A stretch of 64,000 bases of DNA, from assembly GCA_017936565.1 (NCBI GenBank), contig JAGBFG010000029.1, positions 20,190 to 84,189 on the forward strand, in the 5' to 3' direction. The stretch is from Clostridia bacterium. GTDB lineage: Bacteria; Bacillota; Clostridia; Oscillospirales; CAG-272. The notes beneath the pieces are model-generated. The model did no database searches and was not told the DNA's origin. It saw only the letters and a program-made list of their open reading frames with translations. Every line of letters starts with the position of its first letter. The first letter of the stretch is position 1. Below, piece by piece: positions 9,839-17,554 of the stretch. A program made the translations under genes and the position numbers.

Positions 9839-9863
9839 GGGGCTGAGTCATTGACTCAGCCCC
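9839..9863 (-). terminator. rho-independent terminator downstream of the giant-protein gene
   Basis: A perfect 12-base inverted repeat (GGGGCTGAGTCA and its complement) with a one-base centre is followed on the minus strand by TTTTGTTTTAG. This has the form of a strong intrinsic terminator for minus-strand transcription coming from the tubulin/VWA cluster. It is also the first of seven hairpins in this gap, annotated separately. Confidence 0.75.
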
Positions 9864-10070
9864 ACGGCAATTTGTGCCAACAAAGGCGCAAATTGTCGAA
9901 ATTCTTGCAAAAAATTTGCAGGTTGTGTTACAATTCCTGTGAAATTGTAACGCACGGGAGACGAAAAGCAACTGTTTTGTGTTGCTTTTCGGTGCTTCAC
10001 GAACAGTGAAGCAGCCCCAAGAGTCAAAACACACAGCGCTGTTTTTCTTGTATAGGTGTATACAGGAAAG
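9839..10070. ncRNA. array of seven back-to-back hairpins, candidate structured RNA
   Basis: The 436-base gap 9641-10076 has no gene. Its right half holds hairpins at 9839-9863 (12 bp), 9865-9898 (14 bp), 9904-9922 (8 bp), 9924-9954 (about 12 bp), 9962-9991 (11 bp), 9993-10013 (8 bp) and 10043-10070 (12 bp). The first six are separated by only 1-7 bases. All six G-T mismatches in the stems would be allowed G-U pairs in plus-strand RNA but A-C mismatches in minus-strand RNA, which points to a plus-strand transcript. The T-run after the first hairpin, in contrast, fits minus-strand termination. It could be an independent RNA, a long structured 3' UTR, or a DNA-level palindrome cluster. No known RNA family was recognised. 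Confidence 0.5.
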
Positions 10071-10076
10071 CAAGCG

Positions 10077-13000
10077 TTATACGGGTTGACCCGCGTTAAG
10101 AACGATGTTGCAAATGCACAAGACGTCATCGGAATACCAGCTGGGATTGCGGAATGCCTTCTCGATGAATTTCTTTTTCTTGCCGCCGAGTTTTTCGGAC
10201 GCCTTGGCAAGAAGCTCATAGAACAGGGCTGCGCCATTGCTGTACAAGCGGGCGTACATATCATCGTAAACCTCTTTCGAGGAGCATCTGAACGAAATAC
10301 AGTTGTATTCCTTTTCCAGCGCCACCGTCAGAAGCGCGAGCATCTTTTCCTCGTCATAACGGGTAAAGAAGGTGTTATGCGCGCGGAAATAGTTGTGCTT
10401 CACGGAATTGAAGGCGGGAATCATTCCAAAGGTTTCGGTCTCGGGAATGTGAGAAGAGGTCTCGCGCGTGATTTCTTCTGTCGACAGACAGAAATAATCG
10501 TAAACAACAAGATTTTTGTGCGATGCCTTATCCGTGGTGGAATAGTCGTCCCACGTGGCATCCAGGTGATAGCAATCCTTGCCAAGCTTTACCACGTTCC
10601 ATTCGTGTCCCTCGCTGACGATGCTACCGCATACAATACCCACAGACTGCAACAGATACTGCAAGGCAACGGCATATCCCGCGCACACCACCTTATGCTT
10701 AACAAGGGCAGAGTGCAAGGAGCGGAAGGTGTCCTCCTCGGCCTTGTTGCCGATAACGGCATTGTCAACACCGGGAGTATAGACGGACTTGTCGTAATCC
10801 AAGGTCACAATCAAGCGACGGTGAATGGTAAGCAGGGCTTCATAGGCAGGGGTCGATTTGGTAATTCCCTTTACAAAGGGCAAAGCACCCTTGCGAAGCT
10901 CGCGACGGTATTTTTCCACCTGCGAAAGGTTGACCGTCTTTCCGTCCGCGTTCAAGCAACGGAAGGTGGGCGCCATGCGCAAGGGAGTCGACGACCAGAA
11001 CACACAGGCGGAGAGCCAGAAGAATTCGGGATAGTCGTACCGCACGTAACGGAAGATACGCAGCATTTCTTCCTTGGAAATGGAAGCGTCAACCGTGATG
11101 GGCTCGCCGTTGAAATCGGCGATGTGACGGGCGATTTCGTTATACAGGCGAATGCGGGGATTTCTCTTTTCCTCGTCCTCGTAGGGTATAAGCTCAATGC
11201 CCGATTTGAAGGCAGACTTCTTTTTGCCGGTATCGGCAGGGGCAGGTGTTGCGCCTGTGCCCTCGTCTCCCTGCTCGTCAGGAACCTCGCTTGTACTTGC
11301 GTTGCGCAAGAACCGCTTCCAGAAGCGCGGAATACGGTCAGGGTCGTAGAGAAACGCATCGTCCTCGATATCCTCGGGGTCGACAGGAACGTCATCACCC
11401 TCGGGAACGTCGGCGTTGTCAATGTCGTCAACCACCGCCATAATAAAGGCGAAGGATGTTTCATACTTGCCGCCTGTGCGCTCACCGCTTTCACCCAGAG
11501 GGCCTTCCACGGCATCCATAAGGGCGCCGTAGCGTTCAAGCGCCAAGGGCGTCAGATGCTTTTCAACGTATTCCGCGCTGACGTGGTGACCGTTGTTACG
11601 CAGGTAAGAAATTTCCTCGTAATAGAGCTGCGCCGATGAGTAGGGGCAGAACAGGTTGTTGTCCTTCTGCCAGAAGAAAATCAGGGCGCGCAAGCAACAA
11701 AGCACGGCATTAAGAACGGGAAGTCCCTCTTCTACTGTCAGAAGCCGCTCCCCTTCCTTGATGGTGCAGTAATGCTCCGTCATCACCTGGTCCTTCGGCA
11801 ACTCGCGAATGGGATGAAGCCCAAGCTTGATGTCGGTAGGCAAGGTAAGGTCGGGATATGCGTCCGTCATATACTTGATTGCTTTTTCCATAGCATCCTT
11901 GACGTTTTGCTCGGTTTCGACAACCTCTCTTTGACAGTTATCGCAAATAAAGCGAGAAGCAGAATGGGGATAATAGCGTCCGCTCTCCAAGGGAGCGTGA
12001 CAGAACGCGCACAATTCCTCGTGCTTTTCCTCTTGTATTTCCACACCCTCGCGGAAACGCAAATGGCAGTTTTCAAGAAGGTCAATACAGGAATTAAGGT
12101 CAAAGACAGAGGGCATCGCTTCGCTGCCGAAATAGATGTAGTGGCGGCGGTCATCGTTCAAGGTGGGCTTGTTTTTCAGCCAGAGTAAATAACTGTATAC
12201 GTGGGAGAAAAGCTCGGCAATAACACGCGCCTCACCGCTGTACAGCATATTGATGACGCCGATGTCCGTTTCGCAGTCGTTGATGAACAAAAGCTCAACA
12301 GAGGTGGGATTTGCCTTCAACGCGTCGTTTACAAAGTAAGGATACAGAGTTTTGACACGGGTTTCAAAGGATTCCGGCTCAAAAGCGGGATCAACGGGCT
12401 TGGAAAGAACGGGGCAGACCGCAATACAGCGGTAAGCATCCGGGAACACCGTCTTCATAAACTCGTTGCAAACGGCGGAAAGCAACAGTCTCATACTGTC
12501 GGTGCATTCCATTCCTCTTGCTTCCAAGCGGACGGAAAGCGCCACGTTGCCATTGAGGTTGCGGGCGTGCTGCTTGACGGTATTCTCGTCAAGCGTGGGG
12601 TTACCCTCAACACCCGAAATAAAGTCAATGGTCTGGTTATCAGACATCAGGTTGTAGTAGCCGTAGGTTTCCGCCTTGATGGCGCAGTTCTGCTTTTCCA
12701 GATAAATGCCTGCCAATTTACCTGTGGTATAGGTGGTGGAAGCACCCGCCACGTTACCCTCAGGCGAGGGCTCGGAAAGAACGGTATAGCGGCGCAAAAG
12801 AACAGAATCCAAGCAGCTGCGGAAGGTGGTGACCTCTCCGCGTAGGAAAATACGGGTATTGTCCTCGGAGATACGTTCAATTTCGTATTCGCAGTTGTTG
12901 TAGATTAAGCTTTGACCGGGAACGTATTGCTGTCTGATACGGTCAGGGAAGGATTCAAACTCGCCAATGCAAACGCCATTCAGCCAAAGCTCAACACGGC

Positions 13001-15311
13001 GGTTGATAAGCAAGACGCGGCGGAAAATTTCCTCGATGTTGTGGAAGGTAATACGCTCCACGGGCCGCGCGTTGTGGAAGGAAACGGTTTCGTTTTCCTT
13101 TTTACGAAGGCTGTATGCGTTTCTGGGGGTGTTCAGCATACCCGTGGGGGAGCCGTTTGCCTCGTCAGAAAGGCGCATCAGATGTTGAAGCAGGTACGCC
13201 ACGCGGTCAGCAAGATCGTTCTGGGGAACGTTGTCGCCTGCATCGTGGATAACCGCGTCCACCTTTTCTATGAACTCTGCCACAGGCATACCGTATTTGT
13301 CCGCAGTGGCATCGCAAAATATGTTCAGAAGAGCAAGGCGGCGATTTTCCGCGTGCTCGGTGACGCGGGGCTTTAAGTAAGCGGAACGGCGCACGTAATC
13401 CTCTGCGTTGTCCATAAAGAATTCACGGAGCAGATACGGGCGGCTGATGATGTGCAAATTAGAGGTCCGCAAGCCGCGGAAGCGGGTAAAGGCGTAGAGG
13501 GTAGAGGCTAAGTTATACTTTTCGTCTGTGCAAATAATATAACTGTCCTTGGGCGTTTCCTTGTGCATCTCGTTGATTTCAACGCGATGACGCTTGAACA
13601 TATCCTTGTCGGTGGTGTTCAAGGGCATATCGGTGATAACGCGCACACCGTCCACGTTCTTGCCCGTTGCCTCTTCTACTATCAAGGCTTCAAGCGACAT
13701 ACCGCTGACGCCGTTTTTCTCATACAGATTTTTGGTTTCTCTGTTCCACAGATAGAAGGTGGTGTTTTCGTGCTCCAAGGCGCTATTGCATTCAATAAGC
13801 TCGGTATGGATACGGAAAAACTTCTTCAAGCTGGTGGAGAAGCCCTGAATAATGGCAGAAGAGAGGAAGACGAAGCGAATACGCCCGCCGCCTGCCTGCT
13901 GCAAGCGGGAAGCCATCATGGTGCAAAGATAGCTGTCGGTGTTCAGAATGCGGTCAGCGTCAAGGAACATTGCGTTGCCCGCTTCCTCAAAGAAGGCGGG
14001 GTTGTTTTGCGTCAGATTGTCCTTGGCGAAATCCTCAGGAACGGCAATTAAGACGTCCGCCTGGTCCAAACGCTCGGAAGCATCACGGATACGCCAGGTG
14101 CAGTCGTCAGTAGCGCCCGTCAAGGCGGTCAAGCGGCGTCCGATATAGGTTTTTAAGGTTGCCACGTGGCTCTTATCGTGGACGATAAAGATTTGCCTTT
14201 CGCCCGAAAGCAAGCGCACGTAGGTATAGGCGATAAGGTACTCGCCAAGCTCCGAATAGAAGGACGCGCCAAAATATAAGTGCCTATCGTGGAAAAGGGA
14301 GTCCAAGCCCTGCATATAGCTCTGCACCACGTGCCCGGACCGTCTTTGCATACGGTCACGGATAAAGCGAAGGGCAGCGTCATAGGTCTGGTTGGTCCAT
14401 TTATATTCTGCCACGTGAACGCGGCGCGGAGGACTGAAATGACGAATGGCGTGCTCCTTGCCGAAGCGGCGGAACAGGGTCTTTCTCAGCGCCTCTAAAT
14501 TGGCAGCTGCCTCTTCTGCCTCTTCCTCTTCCTTACGGATAATCGCGGGCTTCTCGGCATCTGCGGGCTTTTCAGCCTCGGCGTGAAGCGTGTGGCAAAT
14601 TTCTTGCAGCAAAACAAGAGAGAGGAAGGGATAAAGGTAGAGCTTTTCGACAACGAACAGAAGCGCGCTATACAAGAAGGCGGGAACAGGGAAGAACATT
14701 GCAAGCAGCATTCCCAAAAAGACAACCGCGTACAGCGCCTCTACGATGTAAATAAAGGTTTGCAAAGCCTGCTCGGCACACACCACCCAGTTTTTCGCGT
14801 AGCAAAGGTTTTCACCCTTGAAGAAAATGGATGCGATGGCGCGACCAATTCTGTCGGACAGATGCTCAGGCTCGTCGTCCTTGCCCTCTGCCTGATTTTT
14901 TTCCTTTTCAGCGTCGCGCTTGGCGTAGCGCTTATCCAAGAAGACCTTCTTGATGAACGTCTTTAAGATAATCAGGACATACAGCGCCAAAAGGTTGACA
15001 AGAATAACCTTGACAGAGAACGCCACGTCAAACTTGACGGCGGCAGACGGCTTGCTGAGAATGTTGGCGATAAAGGGAACAGAGGTGATGGCACTTGCCA
15101 GACCGTCGAGAATTTGCGTTAGCAGCGCAAAAACCACCAGCTCCAAAATCGGCAACAGAATAAAGGGCGCGTTTCTCTTCTGATGCGGTGCCTTATAGCG
15201 AAGCGCGTAGAAGGTAGAAAAACGGCGCAGCTTCACCGGCATAGGAAGCACGGGGAAGAAGAGAAGCAGCATAATGAGAAGAAGAAAGACAATTTTAAGC
15301 GCGGTCCACAT
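10077..15311 (-). CDS. giant membrane protein with degenerate helicase-like region, zinc ribbon and transglutaminase-like domain
   Basis: The 1744-residue protein begins with about five to six hydrophobic helices (residues 1-25, 45-75, 95-125 and 175-240) and an acidic helical linker. Residues of about 300-640 look like a superfamily-2 helicase fold without its catalytic motifs: FLDADRIL sits where a DEAD box would be and FVFLSSAI where motif III would be, but there is no GKT loop. A zinc ribbon (CAFC, 18 residues, CDNC) lies near 1099-1125. Residues 1470-1620 contain a transglutaminase-like core with Cys1543 (VVCAGYA), His1569 (GHEWN) and Asp1584 (HLDATWDD). Its ATG overlaps the stop of the preceding gene by one base, so the two are translationally coupled. 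The function is unknown; the helicase assignment is an inference from layout. Confidence 0.6.
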   Translation of the reverse strand: MWTALKIVFLLLIMLLLFFPVLPMPVKLRRFSTFYALRYKAPHQKRNAPFILLPILELVVFALLTQILDGLASAITSVPFIANILSKPSAAVKFDVAFSVKVILVNLLALYVLIILKTFIKKVFLDKRYAKRDAEKEKNQAEGKDDEPEHLSDRIGRAIASIFFKGENLCYAKNWVVCAEQALQTFIYIVEALYAVVFLGMLLAMFFPVPAFLYSALLFVVEKLYLYPFLSLVLLQEICHTLHAEAEKPADAEKPAIIRKEEEEAEEAAANLEALRKTLFRRFGKEHAIRHFSPPRRVHVAEYKWTNQTYDAALRFIRDRMQRRSGHVVQSYMQGLDSLFHDRHLYFGASFYSELGEYLIAYTYVRLLSGERQIFIVHDKSHVATLKTYIGRRLTALTGATDDCTWRIRDASERLDQADVLIAVPEDFAKDNLTQNNPAFFEEAGNAMFLDADRILNTDSYLCTMMASRLQQAGGGRIRFVFLSSAIIQGFSTSLKKFFRIHTELIECNSALEHENTTFYLWNRETKNLYEKNGVSGMSLEALIVEEATGKNVDGVRVITDMPLNTTDKDMFKRHRVEINEMHKETPKDSYIICTDEKYNLASTLYAFTRFRGLRTSNLHIISRPYLLREFFMDNAEDYVRRSAYLKPRVTEHAENRRLALLNIFCDATADKYGMPVAEFIEKVDAVIHDAGDNVPQNDLADRVAYLLQHLMRLSDEANGSPTGMLNTPRNAYSLRKKENETVSFHNARPVERITFHNIEEIFRRVLLINRRVELWLNGVCIGEFESFPDRIRQQYVPGQSLIYNNCEYEIERISEDNTRIFLRGEVTTFRSCLDSVLLRRYTVLSEPSPEGNVAGASTTYTTGKLAGIYLEKQNCAIKAETYGYYNLMSDNQTIDFISGVEGNPTLDENTVKQHARNLNGNVALSVRLEARGMECTDSMRLLLSAVCNEFMKTVFPDAYRCIAVCPVLSKPVDPAFEPESFETRVKTLYPYFVNDALKANPTSVELLFINDCETDIGVINMLYSGEARVIAELFSHVYSYLLWLKNKPTLNDDRRHYIYFGSEAMPSVFDLNSCIDLLENCHLRFREGVEIQEEKHEELCAFCHAPLESGRYYPHSASRFICDNCQREVVETEQNVKDAMEKAIKYMTDAYPDLTLPTDIKLGLHPIRELPKDQVMTEHYCTIKEGERLLTVEEGLPVLNAVLCCLRALIFFWQKDNNLFCPYSSAQLYYEEISYLRNNGHHVSAEYVEKHLTPLALERYGALMDAVEGPLGESGERTGGKYETSFAFIMAVVDDIDNADVPEGDDVPVDPEDIEDDAFLYDPDRIPRFWKRFLRNASTSEVPDEQGDEGTGATPAPADTGKKKSAFKSGIELIPYEDEEKRNPRIRLYNEIARHIADFNGEPITVDASISKEEMLRIFRYVRYDYPEFFWLSACVFWSSTPLRMAPTFRCLNADGKTVNLSQVEKYRRELRKGALPFVKGITKSTPAYEALLTIHRRLIVTLDYDKSVYTPGVDNAVIGNKAEEDTFRSLHSALVKHKVVCAGYAVALQYLLQSVGIVCGSIVSEGHEWNVVKLGKDCYHLDATWDDYSTTDKASHKNLVVYDYFCLSTEEITRETSSHIPETETFGMIPAFNSVKHNYFRAHNTFFTRYDEEKMLALLTVALEKEYNCISFRCSSKEVYDDMYARLYSNGAALFYELLAKASEKLGGKKKKFIEKAFRNPSWYSDDVLCICNIVLNAGQPV

Positions 15312-17269
15312 CAGTCGTTTCCTCCTCTTTCAAAAAGCGTTTCTATGTTCTTTGCGGAAAAGACGTGATAAATGCTGTTGTCCGCAACGTCCTTCTCAAT
15401 GTCAAAATCAATCTCCGATTGGGTGGAAGAAAAGGACGTGATAATGTGCATACTGCTCAAAATACCGCTGATGGTATTTTCTAAGGATTCAAGCAGGTTG
15501 CGATGCTGCTCGGCTCTTGCGTTCTTGCGGCGGTTGATAGCGTCAAGCCGCTCGATACGGCGGATGCTGTACCGAATGTCCTCAATGGTGAGAAGCTTGC
15601 TCTTGTAGCGGCTGAACAGGGGCTGCAAGGACTTGCGGTTCTTCGCGCAGCATTCCTCGTAGAGCGATTGCATTTTATGCTTTAAGCGGTCCAGCTTGCG
15701 CATAATGGGAATGATGTGCAAAAGCAGAGAGAAAATCAGAATGCCGCCGAAAACGGCTGCGGCGATGCCGTAGCAAATCAAGGAAGGAACGGAGAAGGGC
15801 GCGCGATAAAGCTGAAGAGCCCCGTAGGGAACTATCATAGCCAAAAGCGTTACAAGAAGGAGCGTCAAATCGCCAAAGAAGCTGCGCTTCACCGTGGCTT
15901 GCGTTCTCTTGTAATCGTTATAAATCTGGGTTGCTCTTTCCTTTTCCTTGGAAAAATCGCCTGCCGTGTAGCCGGCTCCCAATGCCTCGTTGAGCAGCTC
16001 CTTCATTCGCACATTTTGCTTTTCCAAGAGCTGCTTCTTTTCAAGCTCGGACGGGCAAGTAGGAGAATTGGCAACGAAAAGGCCCGAGCGCTTCAAATCC
16101 TCCTCGGTCTCGGACACGTCGCGCTTTTCGTCCCGTGCCTGCAAGTAGTTAGCCATCGCCTTATCAATGGCGGCTCTTGCCTCGTTGGGAATTTCGGCAT
16201 CCTCGTCCTTGTTGGCGTATTGACAAATGCGGGTGTATTGCTCGTCAAAGGACAGGATCTTCGCCAAATCGTCCTTCATTTCCCGCTGAATCATCATTTC
16301 CTCTTCGCCGCTTTCCTTGGGTGCGCGTACCTGCGAGGCTGCCTGCTCCAAGGAATAGTAAAGGCAAGCGTTGCGAAGGGACGTTTCCTGCGCCTTATGA
16401 ATGTTGCCAAAGGCGGCAAGCAGCACGTCCTGCAATTTCTTGGGGTTGGGGCGGGCAGTCTGCACCATAGCACCTCTTCCCTCGTCGTTCAGACATTCAT
16501 AGCGCCAAACTAAGAAAAGCGACATACAAAGCACGTCGTAGGCGGCGTGCTCGTCAGAGGTGCTGAACGTGACGTAAGGCTCGGTTTCCTGCCTGTCGGC
16601 GCAGTTGGCGGAGACGTATTCGGTGTATCGGTTGTAAAAGACCTCAAAGGTCAGGGGGGTATCACTCTCGTAAATCTTCAAAATGTTGCCTGTGCCGCAG
16701 GAAAGGTAAAAGGAGGAATAGGTGGGGGCGTTCTCCAAAAGAACGGAGCGCTCCAGGTTGTTCCCCTCACGGCACAGAGGCGGCAGCTTTTCCATTTCCT
16801 CTGTCAAGGGAAGAAGCGTCTCATCGCCCTTTTCCTTGGCACCGAGGAAAAGCCTTGCAGCCAGCGCCTTTTCCATAGCCGTTCTTTGTGAACGGTTGTT
16901 TACGTATTGAATGTAATAAATCACATAATCCGTCGGCGCGATATTGCGAGAGCTTAAATATTCGTGCAGATTATGGGTTAAATATTGCCGAATGCATTTT
17001 TTATAAATATTCACAATGTCAGCGGCGGCCTCATCCTCTGCCTTTTTGCAGGATGGGAAGCCGTAAAAATCAACGAGTACGACAACGCGATACTGGTCTG
17101 CCTCCGCGACACTGAGAGCATCAACTTCCTTAAAAATCTCCTCGGCACATTCGGAAATGCGGGAGAGAGAGCAGTGCTTCCATTGAATTTGCCGATAGCC
17201 GACAAGCTCAAACAGAAGGTTGCTGTCAAAGGTTTTGTTCTCGGATGTATTGATGACGTAAGTCAGCAT
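15311..17269 (-). CDS. two-helix membrane protein of unknown function
   Basis: This protein of about 652 residues has a long soluble N-terminal part and two adjacent membrane helices at about residues 465-535 (LTLLLVTLLAMIVPYGA and VFGGILIFSLLLHIIP). A charged helical region rich in Arg and Lys follows, probably coiled coil, and then an acidic tail. I do not recognise a known domain. ATG at 17269 is preferred, but an in-frame TTG at 17281 lies directly after AGAAAGGC and cannot be excluded. The stop overlaps the start of the giant gene as TGATG, so the two products are likely partners in the same membrane complex. The gene is downstream of the second tubulin-like gene, across a possible terminator. 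Confidence 0.6.
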   Translation of the reverse strand: MLTYVINTSENKTFDSNLLFELVGYRQIQWKHCSLSRISECAEEIFKEVDALSVAEADQYRVVVLVDFYGFPSCKKAEDEAAADIVNIYKKCIRQYLTHNLHEYLSSRNIAPTDYVIYYIQYVNNRSQRTAMEKALAARLFLGAKEKGDETLLPLTEEMEKLPPLCREGNNLERSVLLENAPTYSSFYLSCGTGNILKIYESDTPLTFEVFYNRYTEYVSANCADRQETEPYVTFSTSDEHAAYDVLCMSLFLVWRYECLNDEGRGAMVQTARPNPKKLQDVLLAAFGNIHKAQETSLRNACLYYSLEQAASQVRAPKESGEEEMMIQREMKDDLAKILSFDEQYTRICQYANKDEDAEIPNEARAAIDKAMANYLQARDEKRDVSETEEDLKRSGLFVANSPTCPSELEKKQLLEKQNVRMKELLNEALGAGYTAGDFSKEKERATQIYNDYKRTQATVKRSFFGDLTLLLVTLLAMIVPYGALQLYRAPFSVPSLICYGIAAAVFGGILIFSLLLHIIPIMRKLDRLKHKMQSLYEECCAKNRKSLQPLFSRYKSKLLTIEDIRYSIRRIERLDAINRRKNARAEQHRNLLESLENTISGILSSMHIITSFSSTQSEIDFDIEKDVADNSIYHVFSAKNIETLFERGGND

Positions 17270-17452
17270 ACCATTGACCAAGCCTTTCTACGCAAGCGTG
17301 ATGGTGGTGGGAATGTCCCAAAATAAAAATCAGTCAAAAGGGAAGGCGGAAAAAGAACGGGTTACCCGTCTCTGCTTTGACAAAAAAACAGATTTTTCGC
17401 CTGAAAGAAAAAATAAGAAGCAAGCCCGACAAAGACAGGGGGCTTCCTTTAT

Positions 17453-17540
17453 AAAAAAAGAGGGGGCACGACGCTCTCGTGGGAGAAACCACGCGCCCTT
17501 CCTTTTGCCTGCCCTTCCCCCCGTTTGGAAGGAAGGGCAG
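17453..17540 (-). terminator. hairpins and T-run between the second tubulin-like gene and the membrane-protein gene
   Basis: Downstream of the tubulin-like stop codon on the minus strand is a perfect 10-base hairpin (17509-17518 with 17531-17540). A second stem follows (CGTGG at 17478-17482 with CCACG at 17489-17493, closed by an outer GGGC/GCCC), and then CTCTTTTTTTAT. This looks like an intrinsic terminator or attenuator inside the cluster. No convincing promoter is visible in the remaining part of the 273- to 285-base gap, so partial read-through may set the level of the two downstream membrane proteins. Confidence 0.5.
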
Positions 17541-17554
17541 AGTCTTACGGTTTT

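Noticed and set aside
9839-10070. Hairpin array as a CRISPR array or integron attC sites
   Set aside because: The hairpins differ in sequence and length with no repeated unit, and there are no cas or integrase genes in the window.
10056-11639. Long plus-strand open frame (527 codons) opposite the end of the giant gene
   Set aside because: It is antisense to a well-supported gene with transglutaminase motifs. Its translation shows no domain, and there is no ribosome site. It is a shadow of biased codon use.
10400-15300. Giant protein as a phage-defence helicase (DISARM-like)
   Set aside because: The helicase-like region lacks a Walker A loop and a true DEAD/DEAH box. No methylase, nuclease or other defence gene is near, and the N-terminus is made of membrane helices.
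17282-17452. A separate promoter for the two-helix membrane protein
   Set aside because: TTGACT occurs at 17332-17337 on the minus strand, but no acceptable -10 box lies 16-18 bases downstream.
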